Source: Mesodorylaimus sp. YZB2_4
Taxonomy: Eukaryota; Nematoda; Enoplea; Dorylaimida; Dorylaimidae
NCBI GenBank assembly: GCA_030248295.1
Contig: JASANH010001721.1
Span: forward strand, 1 to 64,000
Direction: 5' to 3'
Length of the DNA stretch: 64,000 nt
Under the pieces are notes generated by a model. The model was not told the DNA's origin and did not search any database. It was given only the letters and a program-made list of their open reading frames with translations. The stretch's first letter is position 1, and each line of letters opens with the position of its first letter. The position numbers and the translations under genes are program-made. Positions 48,803 through 61,184 of the stretch are shown here, piece by piece.

Positions 48803-48958
48803 TTTCAGGGGCAGGACGCTCCAAGCTTAGAGCGTTTAGTTACTCGGTAATAACCTCGGGAACCCGCTTCCTTACTGCGGGCCCTACTTTACAATATCAC
48901 CTGATCTTGACGAAGCACTCTCATTCGAGGAGCGGTCGACTCTAATCGCTCATCTACG
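48803..48958. promoter_or_regulatory. Shared divergent promoter region
   Basis: Only 156 bases separate the start codons of the Src-like gene (-) and the PP1-like gene (+), so both must start from this segment or from overlapping 5' UTRs. No TATA box seen. Confidence 0.55.
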
Positions 48959-50935
48959 ATGGACACTGCCATGAAGAAGGAGGAAAGCGAATTCGTGGAT
49001 CGATTGATCACACAGTTGCGAGACGAGCACGCCACTCCAAAAGGAGCCGGCTTGAAAGCGATCGAAATCGGACGCCTGATCGATCTGGCCAAGGAATCTT
49101 TCCTCAAGCAAAGGACGCTGATCGACATCGCTCCTCCGCTAACCGTGTGCGGGGATATCCACGGCCAATACAACGACCTACTTTACCTGTTAAAAAGCTG
49201 CGGTTGGCCGCCACGAACGCGCTACCTGTTCTTGGGTGAGTTGCGGAGGGACGACTGTTTTCTCGAATGTCTTCAGCCCTGTTTCAGGCGATTACGTCGA
49301 CCGTGGCCCGCGCAGTATCGAGGTCATCTGCTTGATGTTTGCCCTGAAAATTCGATACCCGGACGATGTCTACGTGCTCCGAGGTGAATTTTGCTGCCTT
49401 TCTCCCTGCGTAATGCTTGTCAGTTGCTGCAGTTTCAGGCAATCACGAATGTCGCGCCATCAACCGCACGTACGGGTTCTACGTGGAGTGCATCGAGCGC
49501 TACAGTTGGCCAGTGTGGGACTGCTTTCAGGTAATCTCCGCCCGCACCCTTCGGAAAATCCCCGAAAATCTTGCCTCTGTCCAGAGCGCGTTTAGCACGA
49601 TGCCCTTGTGCGCCCTGATTAATCGCCGTATTTTCTGCATGCATGGGGGAATACCGCGAAACATGAACAATTTCGACGAGATTCGCGAAGTCAAGCGGCC
49701 CGTCGAACCGCCCGAGAGGGGCCTTCTCTGCGACCTCCTCTGGTCCGATCCAAAGCTGGAAGTGGAAGGTGTGTCTGTGCTCTCCACTTGACCCGTTTGC
49801 AGCTCTGTTTTTAGGGTACAAACTGAGTCAGCGAGGCGCTGGTCATCTGTTTGGTGCCGATGCCGTCGAAGAATTCTGCCGCAAATTCGACATCGATCTG
49901 ATCATTCGCGCTCACCAGGTACCAACGCACAGTGCATCTATGCCAGAGTGCTCATTCGGATTGGTTTTAGGTGGTCGACGATGGCTTCGAGTTCTTCGCC
50001 AACAAGCGTCTGGTGACCGTGTTCAGTGCCCCGAACTACTGCGGCACGTACAGGAACACCGCGGCCGTGCTCAAAGTCGACGAGAGTCTCGTCTGTCAGT
50101 TCAAGGCAAGAGTCCGCCTACCCTCCTCAACCAAGTGCAGGACAGTTTTACTTTTCAGCAAATAAAGCGTCAACTGCAAGGACGAAGTAGCCGCAAGAAA
50201 AAAATGCCGACCCCGAAGAAGGTCTCAGCGGCCGGAAGCGAAGAGGAAGATGAGACGAGCGAAGAAGAGGAAGAAGACATGACACCCGTGTCATCGCAGG
50301 CCCCCGCCGAAGTGAGCAAGTCAACTCGCTGGGTCCGACGTGCCCTGAAACTGCTGGACGAAATGTTCAACGCGGCTGGTTTCCACGAGGTGAGATCTGG
50401 TTCTGACTTTAAAATTAGGTGGGTATGGCTGACTTTCTCCCCAGTACCATCCCGGGCAGCCGAAACTGCCGAAGATGTGGGCCAAGACAGCCGTCGGGGT
50501 CGGTGGAGCTCACCTGAGCTACCGAGGTGAAAGCAGGAAGGCGACGCCCGTCGAGGTCAGCGTCATTGTAAACAAGAAGCCGGACGTGAGCCTGCACCTG
50601 AAAGCGCACGAGTTTTTCGACGGTCACTCGGTCCCCTTTGAGTACCACATGAACCTGAAGTCTGTCTACGAGAAAGGTGAGTGCCATCCCAAGACATCGC
50701 TGCTGGAGGTCATCCCCTCGAGTGTCCTTGCAGCTGGCGACGAAGCTGACAAGGCTTTGAAGGAAGATCTGCACTCGCACTTTTTCGACAAACTGATGGA
50801 CTCGGCCAAGGCTTCTCGAGGTCAGTCGATCTTTTCGGGTGACACACTTCCTTTTATTGACCTGCCGTCTTCACTTCAGATCATTCTTCGCACACCGACG
50901 AAGATGATCAGTGCGATGAAGTAGACTGTGTCTAG
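48959..50935 (+). CDS. PP1-family Ser/Thr phosphatase with optional C-terminal extension
   Basis: Exons 48959-49235, 49288-49383, 49439-49530, 49585-49768, 49815-49918 and 49971-50105 encode a PP1-type catalytic core: [74 protein letters not shown] and [12 protein letters not shown], so all metal-binding and catalytic motifs are present. After 50105 a GC-AG intron (50106-50158) can join four more exons (50159-50389, 50445-50676, 50734-50820, 50880-50935) in frame for a 497-residue protein. The extension has a basic patch, an acidic run, then an unrecognised ~130-residue domain ([37 protein letters not shown]). Reading through the GC intron instead stops at 50165 and gives a 315-residue, normal-size PP1. 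Divergent PP1 paralogs of this kind are common in nematodes. Confidence 0.9.
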
Positions 50936-51522
50936 AGTATGTGTGTGTGTGTGTGCGTACAATGCTGTTGTGAACACGTGATTCGCTTGGCTTGCATGTT
51001 GTGCCATCTAGTCTGAACAATTGCTGCTGATTTGTGAATGTGCGGGAGAGGAATCAGTCATAGGCAGTGGTCATTTGGAGTGACACTTCGGTTACCGTTC
51101 ACAGAGACTACAGTAAAACTTTGATGCCACTGACATTCAAACAAGGGTATTGATAATTGATGCTCCGAGCATATGTACTTCAATTTCGTAAGACATTCAA
51201 GCGATATCGATGTCCTTTGCTTAGGTACCCACCGCAGGGCCACAAGAGACTGCACACATGCAAATGACTTGCCTGCATGGCTTCTCCCCTATTTAGCCCT
51301 CGTAGCCACACTCACGGCGCAGCTCTCGCAGAACTGCACTGCAGCTCTCTCCGTAGTCAACGGTAGCTTACACGCGAGTAAAAGGGACCTGCGCATGAAC
51401 TAACGTAAATAGCAGAGCACTGAACAACCAGTATCAACCACGCATAAATAGACAAAACCACGATCCGCAGCCTAAAAGTATTTTCTAGCCAGTGTAAATT
51501 TTGAACCGCTTCTGGTGCACTC
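50936..51522. other. Intergenic between convergent PP1-like and SMG8 genes
   Basis: A GT repeat near 50938-50956; no gene recognised. Confidence 0.5.
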
Positions 51523-54500
51523 TCATCGATCCAAGTCAGAAAACACGTTAATCATACCGCGCAAGACACGTCCGGTCGTATCAGTACTATCCCTCGGTGC
51601 ATAGCACGGTCCTTCAGGCCCAACATAAACGAATGGCAGTCGCAAGACCCAATACTGGGCTGGATCAAGTTTCGCTGGTCCAGGAGCACCCGGGTGGAAT
51701 ATGAGTGGTGGTTTACCAGGTACCGAAGCTCGTGGTTGCACTCGTGGGTTGACAGTGACGATAACTGGCGCTTTCGGAGTGACAACGTGAATCCGCATCA
51801 ACTGACCAGGGAACCCAGACTTCGCTTGTCGGCAGCTGCAGGGAAACCAAAGGGGCATATCAGCCTTTACCAATAGCCCACCATTATCCTAAAATAAAAG
51901 AATCAGCTGCATTAAGAGCAATGAAAATGTCGACTATTCGTTAACCTTGGGGCCCCCGCCGCCACTAGCAGCATGCTTCAGTATTCGATCAGGTGTTTGC
52001 AACATGAAACGATGCCCTCGAGGGCACTCGTACTCGAAACCGACAAATATTTTGACGCTAACAGCTCCGTTCGCTAAAGTCAACGATGATTGCTCGAGGT
52101 CTCATCACAAAATTTATGCATCATACACTTACATCCTTTCTTTGGCTGCCGCGGTTTTTTATATGGCCCCACGCGCTTCGACGACGATGCAGCCATAGCC
52201 TCCATTTGCTCCTGCCACCGCTCCACGTCGACTTGTAGCTGGACATCCCACGGCAGCAAAAAGCTGCTGCCATGACTAAAGTTAGGCTGATCACGTAAAC
52301 CTGAAAAGGCAAGGGTACAGTTAGCAGTCCATAAAAGGGCACAAAATATTGGCAAGGAAATATCCATACCTACCATGCGAGTGAGAATAGATGCTCGATG
52401 AACCGATGCATACCAACGACCAGGATGAGAATAAAGGCAGCAACCCGGGTGGACATAAACTATGTACCATGCCACTCGAGTAGTCCACTCCATCGCGAGC
52501 ATTATCATCCGCCGGTTGTCGCAATGAATCCCGACCTATCTCTGAACGAGTCTGCTCGCCGCCCTCGTTAGGCCAGCTTTGACCGCAGCCATCTTCCACA
52601 TCTTCCAGATCAGTCGATCGACTTTTCCTGGGCTCTTCAACGTAGTCCTCATTTAGCCTTTCCTCGTCGATTTTCTCGATTTCTTCCATTTCGTCCGCGG
52701 GACCTTCATTTTCGGACCCATTGCCCCCAACAAGACCGCCAATCTCATCTTGTTCTTGTTCGTGCGAACCACCCGATTCCACATCCGCCGCTAAGTCCCC
52801 GTAAGCATCGTCGGTGTTAAGCAAGTCGGAAAAAACTGATTTCTTCGTCTTTCTAGCGCCACTCGAAGGACGTCGAATTCGCTCGTTCTCTGGATCGTCA
52901 TGTTCGCTGTCATCTGCTTCTATTTTGGCAGATTCTCGATGCTGATCGTCAGTTTCTTGGGTCTTTATTTTTGCCGCATCGTGTTCGCCGAACGCTCCCG
53001 CATTCGTACTCGCAAATTCTTCGATGTCGACCAAACTTTCAGTGCCACCGATTCTCCCAGTTGCTGGTTTGTTATCACGATCGGGTAACAGATCTTCGCC
53101 AGCCGATGGACCTGTACAGTAGCATCAGCTACTTTTAAAGCCCATCCGACTTGTAGCACTAGTGTATCCATACTCACCTCGACTTTGCTGCCTCTCCTCT
53201 TGGCTCTGAGTGGCTAGTTTCAGCTGATCGAACATTTCAGCCGCTTTTATTTCTAGTTGCTTTTGATCTTGTTCGTCCTCGCCCCCATCGAATTCTCGAT
53301 CCACGCCTTCTCCAGCCTTCTCCTCGTGGGCTTTGTCTTCTCCTTCATTGGATAGGGTTCGCCTCCGCTTGAGTCCTGTATATATTGGATAATCGATTCG
53401 ATCGATAGCACGTCGGCGACAGCACTCGAACTCATCTCTCCATTCGTAAAACTCATAATTTGCTTCACGCAGATCAAAAGGATCGTCACGCCAAGCTTGA
53501 CGCCGGCCGCAGTTACAAGTAGATAGGAACTTTATCTTGCTGCTGTGATGAAGAATTGGCGGCAGAAACTCGTCATCTTTTTCCGTTCCAGATTTGTCTG
53601 TCCTGTGAATCTAAAAATATCATCATCACAGTTTCGTCGCAGTCTGGCATAAAAAATGCTTTCTTACTAACCCGATTGACGCAAGGATTTCCAGTTAAAC
53701 TCAGCGCTTCGCAGGCCTGGTGACCGTTTTGCCAATGGCCTTCGCATTCTTCAACAAGTTGTATTCGAGCTTGCTCCAAAGAAGGCCCCCGCGCTTGATA
53801 CTGCAATACTTGCAATGCTTGCGCTAACTGAAACGATAGAAAATATCAGACCAGCACGAGCAAAGAATCTCAAGACCATACCTTCGTTTCGTGATAACTA
53901 GCGGCGTAATACTGCGGCAAACCGTCCATATAAGTACTGATAGCCATGGGCAACACTTTCTTGCAGCGCCTGAAATCTCAATTAGTTTCGTCAAACACGA
54001 AGAGGGCGAGCAGTAAGAAGACGGATATTACTCACCCATCCGAAAATCGAGATGTTACATCGAGTAAATTGGGAAGCTCCTCCAGCTCAACGTTTTCATT
54101 ATAGCGAGTCACCAGATAGTCATAAACAGCCCCCATTCCTCGAACGAACGCCTTCAGTTTAGGAAGCTATAAAAATCACTTTTCAACAAACAGCGAAGAT
54201 TAAACCGATGAAACTCACTTCGAAAAAAGCAGGACCAGTTTTGCCAATATTGTCGTTGAAGCCGTCAGAATGAGCCAGATCGATATGCTCTAACAGGAAT
54301 TCTTTGAAGCCGCCTCCACTGCCGCTTCCATCATCATCAGCGTTTTTATCAGCGCCGTCTGCTAAAAACAAAAAGACCATCGGCAGTCGAAGAGACAAAC
54401 AACACGTTTTTTTACCTTGTTCTTTGGTTCCAGTCGCATTCCGAAAATTGTTGAGCAAGTCTTGAATAAAATCCCGCGGTTCATCCGAGGCTGGAAACAC

Positions 54501-55703
54501 ATGCACGAACGACTGATTCGTCGGTAAAGCAACCAAAGCGTTAGCCGTATTGTTCGTAATCACGCGGCTTTTTCGAAACAAGCCATAAATTTGATCTTCT
54601 AGATTTCGTTCGACTTTCCGATACGATCCCTAAACAAAAAGCGCTCTTTATAGGACGCACTTACCCAGATCCATACCTCGCTTCTTGACCTGCTTCGTTT
54701 CAACAGTGCCGTCCGCTTTCATAAAACTGGGTGGTCGATGAAACCCGAATAATAGCCTCGGCGCACAGTGACGTCCATTTGATGACCATCCTTTCGAAAC
54801 CCCGTTCGAATCAGCGAGGATGTCGCAAACCGCATTCAGACTTTTCTCTCTAAATCGAGACCTCTCAACTGTACGCATATAAATCAATGCCAAGCCACTC
54901 TCGCTTACCTCATTTCTTCCAATGTACGAAACAAGCGTATGTAGCTCGTATCCAGGCGACACGTCGGATGCATGACCTAGGAACAGAAAAAGAACAGGGG
55001 TCAAATTCATTGCCGAAATAACATAAATACTACCAGGACGATATGCGATGAGATACACAGAGCCAACAAATGAGTGGCATACTGCTCTTCTCGTTTGAGC
55101 CACCAAGAATAGAAATCCTAAAATATCAGAATTGAAAGGTCGCAAAAAATTGCAGGCGACCCTCCTTTCCCCAACCAAAATCAGATTACCTCATTGTCTG
55201 GGGGATGGCTCTGTTCCTGCAAACTGATATCGTACGGACTTATCAAATGAAGAAATACCGTTTGCAAAGTTGCGTCAAAGTACGCCTCGATCTGAAACAC
55301 CGAAACAAGTCCACAAACCCTTATAAACCGTCGACTAGCCAAAAAGACCTCACCTCACATCCAGATTCCAAGTTCTTGCGACTGACGCACGCAAGATTCT
55401 CAAACGCCTTTCGTCCAAGAACATCATTGATAGGGCTAACCTTATTCCAATGACCACTGAATGGTGACTTGCCGATAATACTGACGACACATATTTTGTT
55501 ATCACGATAGTGAACACTGTAAAAATCATTTTTTCAAGAATCAACAAACAATTTGTCTCGACTTACTGCTTTCTCAAGACATCGTTTAGCCAATCTCGCA
55601 ATTCCGTTGCCATTTCGACCAGTCTAAAACCCAATCAGCTGCGGCTCCAGCTAGATTTCTCCAAAGTTTTAAATACGAACCTGGCTAAGATCCAGTAATT
55701 CAT
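51523..55703 (-). CDS. SMG8: SMG8, regulator of the SMG1 kinase in nonsense-mediated decay
   Basis: SMG8, with SMG9, restrains the SMG1 kinase that phosphorylates UPF1. Seventeen exons, from 55703-55681 and 55623-55567 to 51888-51523, join in frame to 1074 codons; human SMG8 is about 990. Family motifs appear in order: [85 protein letters not shown], then a ~250-residue acidic, low-complexity insert typical of the family, [51 protein letters not shown] and [13 protein letters not shown] shorter start at 55613 is possible; I prefer 55703 because a normal 57-base intron links it in frame. It begins only 55 bases after the GCP2 stop on the same strand. Confidence 0.93.
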
Positions 55704-55758
55704 CAGAGTGGTCCAAGTCAGAACACACTTTACTTACACCATTACACCAAATAATGCA

Positions 55759-58369
55759 TCACACAGAAAGCAACCCCAAACTATAAGCCACGTCCAACCA
55801 ACCTTTCTCTCGCCTAGTATTACTCAGACTTCTCATATGAGCTAAGAGATCCTCGATCGTAGTAGCGTACTCCTGTTCCATGAAGTCGACATCGATCTCC
55901 TGATCGGCTTGTTCGACGTGCTTGGTCGCTTCCTTGCACAACTCCACGATCTTATCCACACACGTGATCAGCGGCTCCTCAGTCAGCAGTAGGTCAACAC
56001 TACAGCTATCCAAAAAGAGATTATGCTCTCTCAGGAGATCATCCAGTGTAAAAGTAGACTGGCCATCTCGAGAACCTCGAGGATTGGTTACAGCATTCAT
56101 AAATCTCTGCCAATACGGTTCGATCACGTCCACGCTGGCGTGATAAAGGAACTTCCGAGCAAACGTGACCAGCTTGTGTAATAAGATGGCTTGATGCGAG
56201 TGACTGCGTCGAGAGATCCAAGCCCTATAAAATTAGACTTTGATATCCTAAGCTGAGTCGACTAATTTGAGCCTTGCTTACTTGGACAACTGCCTCTCGA
56301 TACTTTTGAAGGTCAATAATTGTCGAAACATGATTTGATACTTGAAAATGGCGGCCTTGTTAAACACGATTGATAAGGGCCAGTCGGCATCGTACGAAAG
56401 CGCAAAGGCGTCATAACCGATCGCATACTTGACGTCTTTCTTTTCTCGCCGAATAGCTGAATCAACATACTCGTAATAGAGAATCCAGAACACTGCATAA
56501 GAATTAACGCTTACGTTCCAAACCTCCCTTGATGCGTACAATTTCCAAAACGACGTGACTCAAAGACTGCGGCAAGAATTCAAACCTGAACAAAAAAAAT
56601 TAACAGTCGGGACAATATAAACAAGAAGTATCAACTCATTCCTTACCGAATCTGGTCCTTGAGTGTATCCTGAGCAACTGAGCTTAAATTAAAAGCTAAC
56701 GCCATGAAATTTGCAACTCGATGAGTTATTATATCTGAAAAGTCGAAGACAGTCAAGTCAGATGCGAAGTATACCTTCGTAAACTAACATCAGGGCCCTC
56801 TTAGCAGCCCTCTAAACCAAGCTTGAACAACCCCATCACTACCTCCAACGATGTGCTTCAACTCTGTTTCGGCACTTTCCATAAAATGCACAAGCCAATC
56901 GCCCCGGTCAATTAGAAAGAAATGCTTCAGAGATTGCAGGCGGCTCATCAAAGAGTAATCGTCGATCAAGAGTGATACTAATGCTCGTCCTGCTTCCGCA
57001 TATGCCTCTTCAATCGTCCTCAAATAACGTTGGTCATGGGGAGCGTATTGCAGTTTTGTACTTGAAGGCAGATCAACCTGGCGACCTAAAATATTTCAAT
57101 CATGAGACTAGATCTTCCTCGAACTAAAAACCACTTACCACATGATGCAATAATGTTAACGTATTTCCCACTGTTTAAAATCTTCTCTGCAACTGGCAGT
57201 AGAAAGCTCGGACACATACTATGCCGAATCGAGTACCGCCGCTCCCAACTGAAAAAGCGTTTCTATGCTACAAACGGAAATTATGAAAAATCCATAGCTC
57301 ACTCATCGATTTCGTCGAATGCGATGCCCGAAATTTGCCGTTGCTTGTCATTGATGTTGAACAAAATCATAAACTGAAACAAAATAAAAAATGTTTTTAG
57401 TGTCTAGGCACCAAGAAACCAAGAATGTACTTCGTCCTTCGTATCAACAAGTTCTCCATGGTACATCCATCGCTGCAACTGACTGAAATAAGGTTTCGCA
57501 GCAGCTAATAGCAGAAATGTGAATAATTCTCGAGCTTTCGTATTGCCCGCGAATTCTTTGCATTTTAAGTATAAATAAGTCAGCAGTGCACCACCTCGGC
57601 AATTCTCCTGAAAACACACGGGCAATTAGAACAATAACGTTATTGAGATTCAAACTAGGCAGTAGGCACTTACTGCTTTGATTGAACGACAAGCATCGGC
57701 CAATACCTTTAATGTATGTTGGACGTCTTGTATATGATACCACATTTTTTGAAGGGACAGTCCTTCCGTCAATTGACATGTTTCTAACTGAGCAACGTAC
57801 ATATCATATTCTTCCAAAATGGTTCTTGCAGCTGCTGCGAACGCCTGACTGACTACGCCGCTCTTCTCCGAACTGGCAATCCACTCGACATACCGTATCA
57901 CTAGATGGTAATCGCCGCAAACTGCGATAATTCGATTAGCTAATTCTCGAATCGACTCGTCGAAATGGGGATTGATGATGAATTGAATGGTTGGCGATGA
58001 GACGATCTTGACGTGCTCTCCTTCGATTCCCTGTGAAATGCTCAATATCAGATACAGATGAGATCGAGTAAACACCTTTCTTACTTGCATGCAATACAAC
58101 ATATCGTCTACCAAGAGATCCTCCTGATCGCTAAAGCGCAGTGACGATACCGCACTGCACCATTTCGATGGTGAAATATTGTCCTTCTCATCCTTATTTT
58201 CGCAAAACAGGAATCCGTCCGAGAGATACGGACGCCATTCCAAAAGACTTTCTAAAATAAGGAGAGATTTAAAATAGGCCTGTCTTTTAGTACCAATTAA
58301 AGCACATTTCGGTGCAATCAAGGGCGTAGTATCGAACAGCCAGTAAAACTGGGGAAGGGCATGAATCAT
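55759..58369 (-). CDS. TUBGCP2: Gamma-tubulin complex component 2 (GCP2, GRIP domains)
   Basis: GCP2 pairs with GCP3 to hold gamma-tubulin in the small complex that nucleates microtubules. Exons from 58369-58294, 58251-58085, 58030-57674, 57607-57431, 57373-57303, 57248-57139 and 57085 onward, to the last ending at 55759, give the GRIP1 and GRIP2 regions. Key segments are SDQEDLLVDDMLYCMQ, LTEGLSLQKMWYHIQDV, ARELFTFLLLAAAKPYF, SWERRYSIRHSMCPSFLLPV, LQSLKHFFLIDRGDWLVHFM, YDADWPLSIVFNKAAIFKYQ and DVIEPYWQRF, matching GCP2 rather than GCP4-6 in spacing. The junction near 56840 is ambiguous. The N-terminal ~200 residues of vertebrate GCP2 are not seen, so the start at 58369 is provisional. It is followed closely by SMG8. 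Confidence 0.88.
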
Positions 58370-59667
58370 AAAATATGGAAACCTATTAGTTTAGGATAAG
58401 ACCCGCCGGGAAGTTCAAAATATTACAGATTTAGTGGACTTTAGTTCCCACATTCTGATAGAGTAAATTATTCATGATGCTTGGGAGCAAGAGTCGTTTC
58501 AGTCGCAACATTCGAATCGACTAATCAAATAACATTTGAGTGCAAACTGCTGTTTTGCTTGCAACCACGTTATGCATGAAGGACAGTAGCTATGCTAAGG
58601 CGAAATAATATACCCCTTTGTACCTGCATACTGTATAAGCCTAAAAGTAGCCTAGGCGTTGACAGAGGTCTCGTGATAGGATATTGACAGAAAAACAGCA
58701 CTTCACACCTGAATGTTTGAACCAAATATGGACCGACAGAAAAGTGGCATGCTAAAAAATTATCCCACCAAGGGGTCCCATTTGATACTGCAACTCACTT
58801 ATCACATTTGATACAGTAAGTGTCACCACGCGGGATTCTTCTCAAGAGAAGTTTCCTCGCAGTCCAAACAAAAACAATAAAGCTTGTATGCTCACTTCGA
58901 GTCTTTCCCGAACTGCAGGAACTTAAGTCATCCATTATTAGTCGCCAATAAAATATTTGGAGGCTTGCAAGAGATGATCGCCCCTCAAATTTTCAAAATT
59001 TGGAGCGTCTTTATGCGGCTACAGTAACTCGCTTGTGCGCACAGACACGCTCACTGTCATAAGCGATACGAAAAAACACGCGGGAAATTCAGACCTTTGT
59101 GATTTAGAATCGGCCATCAGCGTCGAGGTTGGTAACTCCGACCGTTGGGACCGTCTTCAGATGTGCGAACGGAGATGGGTCCTCTGATTAGACATCAGCA
59201 GGAGACTCAACCAAGGGTGATAAACATGAAGAAAAGTAAGGTCAGAAGAGGCTCGTCGTGCTGTGCTTTGGCAGATGTGTCGACACATGGGGTGGGGAAC
59301 ACCGAAAAATTAAAATGGACTAGCAAGGCGCTGACATTCGCTGTACAGCGTCGAGCCTGAGTGCCGCCACCTCGATCGCCAGTACCCGCTGGTACAGTAA
59401 GTTAGGCAGAAGACAAAATTACCTTTGTCCAATAAGCATTCCCACATGGATATGCCTATCTCATCTGTGGCCCCCGGATTGGGTGGTCGTGCCAGCTCTA
59501 GTGTTAGTTTCTCCAGCATTAGAAATTGTCCAAAATCAAGGTGCACCAAGGTTCGTGGGAATCGAACTTGCCGTGTTCGAAGCGAACTACGGTTTGTCAC
59601 CCCCAGAGAAGAGCATATATTCCTGTCTGTTTAAAAAAACTAACCTTTTATTTTTTTATACCAATTG
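58370..59667. other. Intergenic upstream of GCP2
   Basis: No gene recognised. The boundary of the inverted duplication lies at about 59668. Confidence 0.5.
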
Positions 59668-61014
<1,347 letters not shown>

Positions 61015-61184
61015 TTCTTGTTTGCGATAGTGCGACAGCTCTTCTTCGCTCTCGTACTGGCGGGTTCGGCCTGATCTTACAAGCGGGCGGTCCAAGGTCT
61101 TGAAAAGCCCAAGCCTGCTAGAAAGGCTTATTCCTGCAGAGTATCGATCACTAAGATCCCTGATTCCTCAACAAACCCCTCAGA

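Noticed and set aside
52321-53034. Separate acidic 237-residue protein
   Set aside because: The frame continues through splice sites into SMG8 exons on both sides; it is the acidic insert of SMG8.
54648-55178. 176-residue membrane-like protein
   Set aside because: It comes from reading two SMG8 introns as exons; splicing gives the SMG8 motifs in another frame.
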